From GCA-2748575 sp965222725 (lineage in GTDB: Bacteria > Pseudomonadota > Gammaproteobacteria > Pseudomonadales > Ketobacteraceae): 64,000 nucleotides of DNA. Shown here piece after piece: positions 9,398 to 19,808 of this stretch (position 1 is the first letter of the stretch; each line of letters starts with the position of its first letter). The notes below the pieces were generated by a model that worked only from the letters and a program-made list of their open reading frames with translations, searched no databases and was not told where the DNA came from. The DNA lies in the NCBI GenBank assembly GCA_965222725.1, contig OZ244969.1:868001-932000 (forward strand). Reading direction: 5' to 3'. Position numbers and translations under genes: made by a program.

Positions 9398-9596
9398 CGC
9401 AACAGCCTCTTTATAATTCTCGTTATTGTGATTGGCAAAACGGCTTAGAGGGATTCACATTTCCATTTGGGATTAGATTGAGCTGCTATTGGAGTTGTTC
9501 TGTTAACCCTCAATAACAAGCTACCGGCAAAATATGGATGAATGATGGAGAATTGCGGCGATTATGGCCGAGGCAACTAATCCAAAGTTACGGACG

Positions 9597-10610
9597 CTAT
9601 TCTGCCATCCGATCCCATGCGGCTACCCTGGCCAGTTCACTGTCGCTGAAATGCCGCTGACGGGTGCGGGTAATTTCCGCTTCCCGGTCCGTTGCTGACA
9701 GACCGGACGTATCCAGACGTTGCACTTCTTCTGCATAGGCATCGTAACGTAGTTGCCAGTCTTGCCGTTCAGCCTGCAAATCCAGCAACCGTTGCCGGGT
9801 TTCCGGTGGAAAGGATGATAGCTTTTGCTCTATGGCAAAGGCATCTTCAGCCTGATTCGCTTCCTGCCACTGGTCAAGCTGGCGGCGTATCTCCTGGGTG
9901 TGCTGTTGTCTATGACGCAAATCTTCCGGCAACTGGCTAACCAGTTGTGCCAACTGTGACTGCCTTTCGCTTTCGGTTAACTGATCGTCGCCCAGCAATC
10001 GCATGCGTTCCACCTGATAACGATCGTAGTTTTCCTCATAGGCAAAATACTGCTGTGCCTGCTGGTGTCCAAAAAATTCACGGCGCATTTGCCGGATCTG
10101 TTCCAGTGCCTGGGCTGGCGAAAGATCCTGATACAGGTTTTCCCGGGTACGCATGTATTCCAGATAGCCCTGATACTCGGTAAAGGCCGTCATGATCTGC
10201 AATAGTTGCGTGTTGGTCAGGTCCTTGCCAGCGGATCGCAACAGAAGTGATTCGATTTGTTCCTGAGTCAGTTCTCCGGAAACCGCCAGAAAGTATTCAA
10301 AGATAGCCCGGCAATGTTCATTCTTTTGCAGTTGTCCGTTCTGAAATACAAAAGTTCCCGGTGGTTCTGTGCCTTCCAGAGAAGTCTCCGCCACGGCGGA
10401 TTCAAAGGATTGTTCCGCTGTGCTGTCCATGGCTTGTTGCATACGCTTGATCGCCTGATGGATTTCTACCGGCGTTACACTCTGGGGTTGCTCCGGTTGA
10501 TAACTGTAGGTTTCCCGTTGCTGTTTTTCAGGAAACCAGAGCCATAATCCGGCCAGTAGCAAAAACGTTAGAACAGTTAAAATCCCCAGAAAATACTTGG
10601 CTACTTTCAT
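9597..10610 (-). CDS. lifO: Lipase-specific foldase (lipase secretion chaperone)
   Basis: A 337-residue membrane-anchored periplasmic steric chaperone that folds the lipase encoded just upstream. A single N-terminal anchor (about residues 5-26) is followed by a Pro/Gln-rich linker and a long helical region rich in Gln, Glu and Arg. The RxxFDY-like region of the family appears as AIFEYFLAVSGE, and LSPAQALEQIRQMRREFFG is typical of lipase chaperones. The frame begins GTG-ATG-ATG; the GAAGG upstream sits 7 bases before the second ATG, so 10610 was chosen. It lies 73 bases after the lipase gene on the same strand with a hairpin between them. Confidence 0.93.
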   Translation of the reverse strand: MKVAKYFLGILTVLTFLLLAGLWLWFPEKQQRETYSYQPEQPQSVTPVEIHQAIKRMQQAMDSTAEQSFESAVAETSLEGTEPPGTFVFQNGQLQKNEHCRAIFEYFLAVSGELTQEQIESLLLRSAGKDLTNTQLLQIMTAFTEYQGYLEYMRTRENLYQDLSPAQALEQIRQMRREFFGHQQAQQYFAYEENYDRYQVERMRLLGDDQLTESERQSQLAQLVSQLPEDLRHRQQHTQEIRRQLDQWQEANQAEDAFAIEQKLSSFPPETRQRLLDLQAERQDWQLRYDAYAEEVQRLDTSGLSATDREAEITRTRQRHFSDSELARVAAWDRMAE

Positions 10611-10632
10611 CATCACACCTTCGGGAAGTAAA

Positions 10633-10657
10633 CCGCTCTGCCGAAGCAGCAGAGCGG
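10633..10657 (-). other. Intercistronic hairpin between lipase and foldase genes
   Basis: CCGCTCTGC (10633-10641) pairs perfectly with GCAGAGCGG (10649-10657) around a 7-base loop. No T-run follows on the minus strand, so it is not a standard terminator. It could be a partial terminator, an RNA-stability element or a translational control for the lipase:foldase ratio. Confidence 0.6.
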
Positions 10658-10683
10658 CAGGACCACAGTATAATCAGAGAAAA

Positions 10684-11667
10684 TCAGAGACCGGCTTTTT
10701 TCAGGCGGTTAGCCTGATTGCGGTACAGGGTTTTGGGATCCACTTCAAAACCGGTGACACCGAGCAGCTGACGCTGGGCATCGAAGTGGTTGTGCCGATA
10801 GGAATGACGGATGGGTTTACCCAGATACTGGCCACATAAAGGCACAATACCATCATGCTTCATTCCTCTGGGGAACAGCATAGGTGTAAGGTTCAGCATA
10901 GCAATATCCATAATATCAAACGGGTTGGTCACAGAACCCGTATAGCCGCCAATACCACCCCATGACCAGTAGCGAACGCCGTTGACAACGTGGTCACCCC
11001 GAGTACCGCATTCCCCAGAAGGCATTGCTGCTGGATATTGGCGGTTAAATGCTGCAGCACCATTAGTGCCATAGCTTTTCATACCCTCGATAATTGATTG
11101 TTTCTGAGCGTGCTTGTCACCTGACAGGAAGCCGGTCACCGGTCCTACAACATTCGCTACAAACCCTTCCACGATTTTTTCAACTATTCCCCCTTGCGGT
11201 GCAATGCTCTGATAGACATCACCAATGGGAGTGCCACGATTCATGCCATGCACCGAAGTAACAGATGCCACCAGGTCCGGACGTACAGCAGCTACGTACC
11301 TGGCAGTAGGTGAGCCTTGACTGTGACCAATCAGATTTACCTTGCTGTGGCCAGTAAGCGCCAGATAATCCTCGATTTCGCTGAGTAACTCCTCCCCCCT
11401 GATTTCGCTGGACTGGAACTCGCTAACGTCCGTTTCGTATACGGTGGCACCATGACGGCGTAGGTCATCAGCGATACCATAGAAGTATTCAATTCCCAGC
11501 ATGGAATCGAATGCCAGAAACCCGCCAACAGTAACAATAGGATACTTGGTTTTCGCCGTTTGCTTGCTACCGAATAGAGATGAAAACCATCCGGCATGGG
11601 CGCTTGCTACCGGCAAAATGAATAGCAAAACGGCTGTAAAGATTAATTTTTTAAAGCGGCAAACCAT
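10684..11667 (-). CDS. lipA: Secreted triacylglycerol lipase, family I.1/I.2-like
   Basis: A 327-residue lipase with a signal peptide (about 1-25, ending ASAHAG). The catalytic serine is Ser116 in GHSQG. The acid is the Asp in MKHDGIVPLCG and the histidine lies in HNHFDAQ. Two cysteines (in ECGTRG and PLCGQ) are placed to form the family's disulfide, with calcium-binding region residues around them. It needs the foldase encoded directly downstream. One oddity is that the usual AHGM oxyanion region after KYPIV reads TVGGFLAFDS here, lacking the His-Gly pair. A good ribosome site (AGGAGA) precedes the ATG. It is divergent from an AraC-type regulator that may control it. Confidence 0.93.
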   Translation of the reverse strand: MVCRFKKLIFTAVLLFILPVASAHAGWFSSLFGSKQTAKTKYPIVTVGGFLAFDSMLGIEYFYGIADDLRRHGATVYETDVSEFQSSEIRGEELLSEIEDYLALTGHSKVNLIGHSQGSPTARYVAAVRPDLVASVTSVHGMNRGTPIGDVYQSIAPQGGIVEKIVEGFVANVVGPVTGFLSGDKHAQKQSIIEGMKSYGTNGAAAFNRQYPAAMPSGECGTRGDHVVNGVRYWSWGGIGGYTGSVTNPFDIMDIAMLNLTPMLFPRGMKHDGIVPLCGQYLGKPIRHSYRHNHFDAQRQLLGVTGFEVDPKTLYRNQANRLKKAGL

Positions 11668-11891
11668 AGAAACTCTCCTGTTATTGTTCGATTTATCAAT
11701 AACAATTATTAATTTTTAGTATGAGGCAGCGCGCTGAAGATCCAATGTAATCAATCACGATTTTGAAAACTTGTACGAACCTGCTTGCGTTAACATATGT
11801 TCGGTTTTTGTAATCGTGCTTGCATTTTATTTGCACTATTGGCTATCTTTTTTCATTACGGGCAACAAACTAAACGAAAGCACCAATAACA

Positions 11892-12722
11892 ATGACTAAC
11901 GGCTTATCACTTTTGTACCTTTGGGACCAACGAACGCTTTATCTGGGTGATCTCACCGGATTTCTTGAAGTGACTCAGGCAGCGGCTTCCTTACTGATTG
12001 GTCTTGAAGGTGATATGGAGTTCTGGACACCAGACCAACCGGAACACATAAAAGCGCGCTCTGCGCTGATACCGGCAGGCACCCAGGCCAGTACGGATAA
12101 CATGGGTCTGCCCGTGGCTGTTTGCTATCTCGATCCCTGTAATCTGGATTTTCATCATCTTACCCAGATGATGTCACGTCAGGAGTCGGGCATTTATTTC
12201 GACAGTGTTCATGAAAAATCCCAGCTGGAATTTTTGGGACAAATGTACCAGAAACAGCCTCCACCTCAGCAAGCTTACCGCCAGCTGATGGATCAGGTGC
12301 TGCTACACCCTGTTGAGCCGAGGCTTCCCGACCAACGTCATGAAACCATCAGCCGGGCCATCAGCATCATCAAGGCCAATCCGATGGAAAACATGTCTAA
12401 TCAGGATCTGGCGGACCAGCTGGGAATGACTGAAAACCAGTTACAGAAACAGTTCAAGGCGATTGTGGGAATTCCCATACGGCGCTATCGGTTGTGGCAC
12501 CGCTTGTTTGTGACCGCCACACTGATGGGCTTTGGCATGTCGCTGACAGAAGCAGCGTTGCAGGCAGGGTTTTCCGACTCCTCACATTTTAATCACACCT
12601 TCCGCTCCATGCTGGGCATGAAGCCATCGTTCGTTTTAAAACGGCGTGATCAGATGCGAATACTGATCGGGGGAGATAATCAAAGTCATGAAGAATCTCC
12701 CCTTAAGCAATGCCAGTGTTAA
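11892..12722 (+). CDS. AraC-family transcriptional regulator
   Basis: A 276-residue regulator. The N-terminal 150 residues are a poorly conserved sensing region. The C-terminal 100 residues hold the two helix-turn-helix units of AraC proteins (NQDLADQLGMTENQLQKQFK and the signature SLTEAALQAGFSDSSHFNH followed by FRSMLGMKPS). It is divergent from the lipase-foldase pair across 224 bases, the arrangement expected of a local activator. Its last 4 bases overlap the convergent hydrolase gene. The regulatory link to the lipase is inferred from position. Confidence 0.9.
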   Translation: MTNGLSLLYLWDQRTLYLGDLTGFLEVTQAAASLLIGLEGDMEFWTPDQPEHIKARSALIPAGTQASTDNMGLPVAVCYLDPCNLDFHHLTQMMSRQESGIYFDSVHEKSQLEFLGQMYQKQPPPQQAYRQLMDQVLLHPVEPRLPDQRHETISRAISIIKANPMENMSNQDLADQLGMTENQLQKQFKAIVGIPIRRYRLWHRLFVTATLMGFGMSLTEAALQAGFSDSSHFNHTFRSMLGMKPSFVLKRRDQMRILIGGDNQSHEESPLKQCQC

Positions 12723-13738
12723 TTTACTGCCGCACTGCTTTCTTTTTTCTGCGTGGCAGGTTCGTTTTCCTCATGTAAACGCCGCACCAGCGTGCGCACG
12801 AATTCAGGCCGTTCCAGGGAAATAAAATGATCCGCCTTATCCACTTCCACCAGCCGAACGTTGGCCCGGTGTGATGCGCAGTGGAACATGATATCCCGGT
12901 CCAGCACGATATCTTTTTCCGGCACCATCACGGTTACCTGCGGGTAGAAATCATATATATCGAAACCGGTTTCACGGGTCCACTGATCAATGCTGCGAAT
13001 ATTGGTGACGGTAATATGGTACTGACGGGGATTACCAAAGTACTGGCTGATAATGTGCTGTTTGATATCCGTGTGGGGATGCCGGTAGCCACCAAACTTG
13101 AGGTAATCCAGTGCGTTACGGCGGTAGGTAAAAAATGCCAGCGGCATAAAATAGCGCATGGCAATGCGCATCAGCACCGGTGCATTATGGCCGCGGGCCT
13201 TACCCTGTGGCAGAACCGGGGCTTCCAGCAATGGCATACAACGCATTTTCTGCTGATCGGGCATGCGTTTCAGTAACCGGCCGGCTTCGAGCACCACGGC
13301 GCCACCGCGGGAATGACCGTGAAGCACGATATTGCCGGTGCGGGGCAAATGTTGCAGCACCTGCACCAGAACAAAGGCATCGTACTGAATGGTACCGGGC
13401 TCGTAGGGATTGGCGACGTACCAGTCCGGGCGGGTAGCATCCTCATCCTCTACGGGGGAATGATAAAAGCAGTTGTTGACCAGAATCAGATCTACGTCTT
13501 CATCCTGGTACAAATCAAAATAATAGGTAATGGTTTCCATAAAGCCGGGCATGCAAACCACTGTTCGGGTTGGTTTTTCCGGCCCATCGCGATGTGCCAC
13601 CAGAATACCCCCCAGGCGATAAAGCTTACCGGCAAAGGGTAACTTCTCCAGGGGGTCGTTATGACGGTGCAACACAAAATGGCGGTAGCTGTGGACAGCA
13701 ATAATGGTTACCAGCAGCAATGCAATAACATAGAGCAT
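12719..13738 (-). CDS. Membrane-anchored alpha/beta hydrolase
   Basis: A 339-residue protein with one N-terminal hydrophobic segment (about residues 1-15) and a full alpha/beta-hydrolase fold. VVCMPGFMET is the oxyanion region, VLHGHSRGG the nucleophile elbow, VMVPEKDIV a likely acid strand, and KADHFISLE carries the histidine. It resembles uncharacterised lipase or esterase-like proteins of marine Gammaproteobacteria. It is convergent with the AraC gene (4-base overlap) and lies 190 bases after the oxidoreductase operon on the same strand. The substrate is unknown. Confidence 0.85.
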   Translation of the reverse strand: MLYVIALLLVTIIAVHSYRHFVLHRHNDPLEKLPFAGKLYRLGGILVAHRDGPEKPTRTVVCMPGFMETITYYFDLYQDEDVDLILVNNCFYHSPVEDEDATRPDWYVANPYEPGTIQYDAFVLVQVLQHLPRTGNIVLHGHSRGGAVVLEAGRLLKRMPDQQKMRCMPLLEAPVLPQGKARGHNAPVLMRIAMRYFMPLAFFTYRRNALDYLKFGGYRHPHTDIKQHIISQYFGNPRQYHITVTNIRSIDQWTRETGFDIYDFYPQVTVMVPEKDIVLDRDIMFHCASHRANVRLVEVDKADHFISLERPEFVRTLVRRLHEENEPATQKKESSAAVN

Positions 13739-13928
13739 AAGTGGCGCTCCCCTTTCCCTCTTTTCTTTTCAGATCTTTCCCGGGCCCCGGTTACACGTCG
13801 GAATCCCAGTCGGATTTTTTATGGCACCCTACCGGGCGCCACTCTTATCAAAGGTACTCAGTTAAACACCGAAAGCAAGTGCTGCCAATTGCCCTAAAAA
13901 TGTGAAGATTGTTTCTTTCGGCCAATTG

Positions 13929-14423
13929 CTATTCAGCCGGGACAAGACTGAAGTACAGGATTTTCTGCGGTTTTCCCTTTATAGAATAACTCATGCGCGC
14001 CAGATAGCTGTTATTGCGCCACTGACGTACTTCCCCTCTCATGCCCCGCAACCAGGAGGCGTTATCAGGCAGATCGTAGTTGAACTCTGTAATCTTCTGC
14101 TGCTTGTCCACGCACACCCTGAAGCGCGCAAACACCAAACCGTGACGCGCCCTGAACCAGAGGTTGGCACCCATCCCCGCCGTGAAGCTTTTCCCCCGCC
14201 AGGGATTGATCGGTGTTTCCAGTAACCGGAACAGAATCCTCATCAACCAGCGAGGCGCCCATGCGAAGCCGGTAAAACCAAATACCCGGCCGCGGTAGGG
14301 TCCTGACAGGGCGTTAGCGGGCACACCCGGCAGACTGGCAAACAGGTGATCCAGCTCCTTTTGATGCAATCGATAAAGACAGATATTTTGATCCGCCTGC
14401 AAAGGTAAGATGTTCTCAGACAT
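13929..14423 (-). CDS. Conserved protein of unknown function, downstream of GMC oxidoreductase
   Basis: A 164-residue protein with no signal peptide. The open frame reaches 14504, but the ATG at 14423 has an AGGGAG ribosome site 9 bases upstream, so the short form is preferred. Notable segments are LSGPYRGRVFGFTGFAW, MRILFRLLETPINPWRGKSF and ANLWFRARHG, with regularly spaced aromatics and basic residues. I do not recognise the family. It is 53 bases downstream of the GMC oxidoreductase and is probably part of the same transcript, so it may serve the same oxidation pathway. Confidence 0.7.
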   Translation of the reverse strand: MSENILPLQADQNICLYRLHQKELDHLFASLPGVPANALSGPYRGRVFGFTGFAWAPRWLMRILFRLLETPINPWRGKSFTAGMGANLWFRARHGLVFARFRVCVDKQQKITEFNYDLPDNASWLRGMRGEVRQWRNNSYLARMSYSIKGKPQKILYFSLVPAE

Positions 14424-14476
14424 AAGGTTGTACTCCCTGGAATGAACAAGCGGTAAATACACCGCTGACTCTGTGT

Positions 14477-15967
14477 TTAAACGTGTAACTGGTCCGCCAC
14501 CCAATGGGCCCAGGTGGCAACGGTAACTGAAGGCGGGCCACCAGCGGCTTTGGGTAATGCCGCACTGTCCGCCACAAACAGACCCGGATTGTTAAATACT
14601 TCACCGGCGCCATTCACAACAGCGGAATCCGGCGTTACGCCGGCGCGGGCACCGCCAAACTGGTGCACTGTCATGGCCTTTCGGGAAAAATAAACTGCTC
14701 TGCCGCTGCGCTGCTCAATGGTTCTGAAAGCGGCACGGATTCTTTCAAAAACCGGACTGTTCCCGGTGTCATAGCGGATGTCCAGACGGCGCTTGCTGAA
14801 CTGAAATCTGCCGTCGGCGCTGTCCGGCCCCATGCCCAGAATCATCAGGTCTTGCCGGGTACGCCATAACGGGCGCAGTAGCGTGCGGTTAAGCCAGGGG
14901 CTGGCAGGCAAGGGTATTCCCGGATTGGCTAATACCATATCCACAGGGCTGGGATCTGCGTTCCCTCCATCCAGAGAAACCCGTCCATGACAGGGTGTGC
15001 CCTGGCTGTAATCGGCGTGCCGGTGTTGACAGCGCCAGTAAGCAGGATAATCGCCATTGGTACCAAAACCCTCTCCCAACGCCGGCATGGGTTCAAGCAG
15101 GTGGCGGTTTTTCAGCAACAGCTTGACCGTATTCAGCGCTCCGGCCGCCAGAATCACCTTGTTTGCCTGGATACGGATAGTCTGCCGGGCCCGACGGTCC
15201 AGCAACCTGATCTGATAGCCACCCTCATGGGGGCGAATTTCCCGGGCCTCGCAGGAACTGTAAATCTGGAGACCTTTTTCCAGCGCCGGTTTAAGCAGAG
15301 CGAAGTCCACACTGACTTTGCTGCCGTTGACAGATCCGAAGACTGAATCCCCTTTGAAACCGGTGGCCTTGCGTATAGCACCTCCGGCATTTTCACCGGG
15401 GAACAGAATGCCCATATCCGGCTGGTTGGCCGCATCGGTTACGAACAAACGGTTCAGTATTTCAGAGCCCGGCGGGAAATTGGGAATCTGATGATCAGCC
15501 CGCGGCTTTACTGGCCGAAGCAATCCCAGCAACTTTTTTTCACCTGGTTGCATCAGCTTTTCGGAGAGATCCGGGTGAAAGCTGTCCCAATATTCAGGGT
15601 CGGGAGAACGTTCCAGTAAACCGCCGTAAACATGGCTGCCACCCCCAATACCAGAAGCGCACATCAGGTTTACTCCGGAAAAACTGGCAATTTCCAGCAA
15701 CCCGTTTCTGAGGTTCAGTGGAATACCATTGCCGGGCAAGCGGTGATGCAAAACATTACGCACCGTAGAGGTCAGCAAATGCCTGCCCCGGGGCAGAGGA
15801 CTGGGATCCTGAATTCCCATAGCCCTGACCGGCAAGGTATCTCGCCAGGGTCCCCGTTCAGCGAGGACAACCTTCACCCCGCGTTCAGCAAGCCGCAAAG
15901 CGGCCGCTGCGCCGGCAAAGCCAGACCCGATAATCAGTACATCCGTCTGGCGGTTTATGCATTCCAT
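14477..15967 (-). CDS. GMC-family FAD oxidoreductase (cholesterol-oxidase-like)
   Basis: A 496-residue flavoprotein. VLIIGSGFAGAAAALRLAER (residues 10-29) is the dinucleotide-binding motif. The C-terminal GMC domain shows MTVHQFGGARAG with a candidate active-site histidine and ends with a flavin-contacting NNPGLFVADSAALP. The size and motifs fit the bacterial cholesterol oxidase / alcohol dehydrogenase branch, which oxidises hydroxyl groups of sterols or long alcohols; the substrate is not proven. No Tat motif is seen, so it is probably cytosolic or membrane-associated. Its ATG overlaps the end of the CMD-like gene by 13 bases (translational coupling). Confidence 0.9.
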   Translation of the reverse strand: MECINRQTDVLIIGSGFAGAAAALRLAERGVKVVLAERGPWRDTLPVRAMGIQDPSPLPRGRHLLTSTVRNVLHHRLPGNGIPLNLRNGLLEIASFSGVNLMCASGIGGGSHVYGGLLERSPDPEYWDSFHPDLSEKLMQPGEKKLLGLLRPVKPRADHQIPNFPPGSEILNRLFVTDAANQPDMGILFPGENAGGAIRKATGFKGDSVFGSVNGSKVSVDFALLKPALEKGLQIYSSCEAREIRPHEGGYQIRLLDRRARQTIRIQANKVILAAGALNTVKLLLKNRHLLEPMPALGEGFGTNGDYPAYWRCQHRHADYSQGTPCHGRVSLDGGNADPSPVDMVLANPGIPLPASPWLNRTLLRPLWRTRQDLMILGMGPDSADGRFQFSKRRLDIRYDTGNSPVFERIRAAFRTIEQRSGRAVYFSRKAMTVHQFGGARAGVTPDSAVVNGAGEVFNNPGLFVADSAALPKAAGGPPSVTVATWAHWVADQLHV

Positions 15968-16584
15968 TGAGTGCTACCACGCTGACTGCGACGTTTACGG
16001 AACTGCACCCAAAGAGCTGCAGGCAGAACAAATGGCAGCATCAGCGGAACAAATACAAACAACAGAAAAAGCTCGAAAAGCAAATTACCGTTTTGTGGCT
16101 TCACCCCCAGAAACCGGCCACGAAAACCATCCACGGTATTACCTATCAGGTTGCCGATATAGATGATACGAATGAAATGAATGATGTCTCTGGATTTTCT
16201 GGACCCGTATTCGTCCACCAGCGCCTGCATGGCTTTGGGGTCCGGTTTTCTGTCATGCTCTGCATAATGCTGCGCAAAGGCCAGCGCGACACGCTCATCT
16301 TTCTCTACACTGGTCATTACGTCATGCTGCAGGATTTCATCTATTTCTGATTGATCTACCCCATGTATCAAAGCCAGGGTTGAATGCAGCCGGGCACAGT
16401 GAACACAGTCATTGACTGCCGTTGTAGCCAGCATGATTTTTTCTGCCGTAGCACGGGGTATACGCCCGGAAACCAGCGTACCGATAACAGAAAAGCCATT
16501 GGCAACCATGTAAAACATATCACCAAAAAACAACCTGAAGTTGTACATGCGTTTGCGGTAGATGACCGGTTTTTTATCTTTCAT
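15955..16584 (-). CDS. Carboxymuconolactone-decarboxylase/AhpD-like protein with C-terminal membrane tail
   Basis: A 209-residue protein. The ATG at 16584 is preferred because an AGGG ribosome site precedes it; the longer open frame to 16740 looks non-coding. The CMD/AhpD active-site motif C-x2-C-x3-H is present (Cys60, Cys63, His67 in CVHCARLH), as in peroxidase-related enzymes. Unusually, residues about 168-193 are a strongly hydrophobic helix followed by a basic end (QFRKRR), suggesting membrane anchoring. It leads the operon with the GMC oxidoreductase and is divergent from the GlxA-like regulator across 210 bases. A role in thiol-redox protection near the flavoenzyme is a guess. Confidence 0.87.
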   Translation of the reverse strand: MKDKKPVIYRKRMYNFRLFFGDMFYMVANGFSVIGTLVSGRIPRATAEKIMLATTAVNDCVHCARLHSTLALIHGVDQSEIDEILQHDVMTSVEKDERVALAFAQHYAEHDRKPDPKAMQALVDEYGSRKSRDIIHFIRIIYIGNLIGNTVDGFRGRFLGVKPQNGNLLFELFLLFVFVPLMLPFVLPAALWVQFRKRRSQRGSTQWNA

Positions 16585-16794
16585 AGCGTATCCCTGGTTT
16601 TTATGGATGCAGGTAAGCGGGGCATATCTTGTGTGAGAATCAGCACCCCTTGATGAGCCCTGTGATCTGGCTTGTGTTTGTTGCTGATTTACGTCAATAC
16701 TAATGGGACCGCACCGGTTGAATAAGCGTCGTCCGGACAATTAACAGGTGAAACAGACAAGCCTATCGGCTATTTGGAAAAAGAGATTCAAAGA

Positions 16795-17781
16795 ATGACT
16801 CCACGCCATGTCAGCATCGTTGCCATACCGGAAGCACTGGCTTCATCCATCGCCGGGCCAATGGATGTGCTATCTTCCAGCGGCCTGCTGCTAAATGCGC
16901 TGGCAGGCGAGGCCCCCAATCCCGGGTTTCGTACTGAACTGGTCGCGCAAAGCAATGATACCTTTCACTGCTTCAATGGTTTTCAGATTACACCTAACAA
17001 AGCCACTACGGATGTTGAACACACCGATATCATTATTATTCCCTCATTGGCCATATCCCCCGCCGGCCTGATGAACAAGCACCGGGAGCTTCAGCAATGG
17101 CTGCTGCGCATGCACAAGAAAGGGAGCATTATTGCCAGTATTTGCACCGGTGCTTTTTTGCTGGCTGACACCGGTTTGCTGAACGGTAAACAAGCCACTA
17201 CGCACTGGGCTTTCAGTGAACCTTTCAGAAAGCTCTATCCCAGAGTTGAACTGGCTCCGGAAAAATCCTTGGTGATAAACCAGAGAATCATCAGTGTTGG
17301 TGCAGGATCTGCCTGGCATGATCTGGTGTTTCATTTAATCAAAGATCACATGGGCCATCGCACTGCAGTGGAATCGGCAAAAATGTTTTTGCTACAGAAC
17401 CATCAGGATGGACAGAAGCCGTTTGAGCTGTTTCTGGATAAAAAGACTCACCAGGATGCAATGATCCTGCAGGCACAAAAATGGCTGGCAGATCATCTTG
17501 CTGAAGATGATCTGATTGCACGTGCAGCAGCGCAGGTAGAATTGAACCTGAGAACCTTTAAACACCGATTCAAACAAGCCACCGGGCTTTCGCCATTGCA
17601 TTATATTCAGAAGCTGAGACTGGAACGCGCCCGGGAAGCACTGGAATTGACGCGTACACCCGTAGAAGATATAGCACGGGCGGTGGGATATCAGGATGCG
17701 AGTTTTTTTCGCCGGGTATTCAAGCGTGAGCTTGAACTCACGCCGATTGAATACCGGAAAAGGTTTGGCATTACTGCCTGA
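16795..17781 (+). CDS. GlxA-type transcriptional regulator (DJ-1/PfpI + AraC HTH)
   Basis: A 328-residue regulator. A TTG at 16774 could extend it by seven residues, but the ATG at 16795 has a purine-rich GGAAAAAGAG before it. The N-terminal half is a DJ-1/PfpI-like domain (ISICTGAFLLADTGLL and the KQATTHW strand are characteristic). The C-terminal half has two AraC-type helix-turn-helix units ending VEDIARAVGYQDASFFRRVF. It is divergent from the CMD-GMC operon and is its likely regulator. It ends 4 bases before the convergent monooxygenase gene. The ligand is unknown. Confidence 0.92.
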   Translation: MTPRHVSIVAIPEALASSIAGPMDVLSSSGLLLNALAGEAPNPGFRTELVAQSNDTFHCFNGFQITPNKATTDVEHTDIIIIPSLAISPAGLMNKHRELQQWLLRMHKKGSIIASICTGAFLLADTGLLNGKQATTHWAFSEPFRKLYPRVELAPEKSLVINQRIISVGAGSAWHDLVFHLIKDHMGHRTAVESAKMFLLQNHQDGQKPFELFLDKKTHQDAMILQAQKWLADHLAEDDLIARAAAQVELNLRTFKHRFKQATGLSPLHYIQKLRLERAREALELTRTPVEDIARAVGYQDASFFRRVFKRELELTPIEYRKRFGITA

Positions 17782-17785
17782 GCAA

Positions 17786-19282
<1,497 letters not shown>

Positions 19283-19473
19283 ACTGCTACCTCTCCTACC
19301 CTCACGGCCCAGGGGGCCATTGTGATCATTCGCACCGGTGGCACGATGGAATTGTCCGGGAACCCAAGAGACACAAGGGGTTCCGCAATTATTGGTATTG
19401 CCGCCGCAGCCGTGCTCCCAAAGTGCTGTTGGTGACAATATCACCAGAATCTACACGATGTATATCTCAGCTG

Positions 19474-19488
19474 TCAATGTAACATTGA
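19474..19488. promoter_or_regulatory. Perfect 7-1-7 palindrome, candidate operator
   Basis: TCAATGT and ACATTGA flank a single A. Short symmetric sites of this kind are typical operators of TetR-like or similar dimeric repressors. It lies about 190 bases upstream of the monooxygenase start. No cognate regulator of that type is in the window, so this is a sequence-only call. Confidence 0.4.
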
Positions 19489-19493
19489 TTGAT

Positions 19494-19535
19494 GTCATAT
19501 TAGGCCAGCCATAGGCTTTGCTGGCCTGATATGAC
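19494..19535. repeat. Long near-perfect inverted repeat (16-bp stem)
   Basis: GTCATATTAGGCCAGC (19494-19509) pairs with GCTGGCCTGATATGAC (19520-19535) with one T-G wobble and a 10-base loop. No T-run follows on either strand. It sits between divergent genes, where a terminator is not needed, so it may be an operator, an RNA leader element or a dispersed palindromic repeat. Confidence 0.65.
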
Positions 19536-19808
19536 AACTTCGCTCACCCGCCCCTTGTTGCCAGATCCGGCGTCAGTGGTGAGAGCACCTTAGCGTTAAC
19601 GCTACACAGTGTATCGACACTATCACTCTAATAGGTAGTTAGTTCCGGTTTATTGGCCGTGAATAACAAGAATCAGACACCCAGAGCAACTTACCATTTT
19701 TAAATGGCATAACCGGTTCTGTACTTATCACTGTCGCAAGGCAGGAATCCAAACAGCACGGATGTCATTCGCTAATAAAAACGATGGATAACAATAATAG
19801 AGGCAATT

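Larger units (their letters stand above)
19283..19808. other. Divergent intergenic region with several inverted repeats
   Basis: These 526 bases separate the monooxygenase and the lipoprotein hydrolase and hold no credible gene. They contain the palindrome at 19474-19488, the hairpin at 19494-19535, a 14-base palindrome TAGCGTTAACGCTA (19591-19604) and AGTGT/ACACT arms (19608-19621). Both flanking genes point away, so promoters and operators of both are expected here; no clear -35/-10 pair was identified. Confidence 0.6.
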
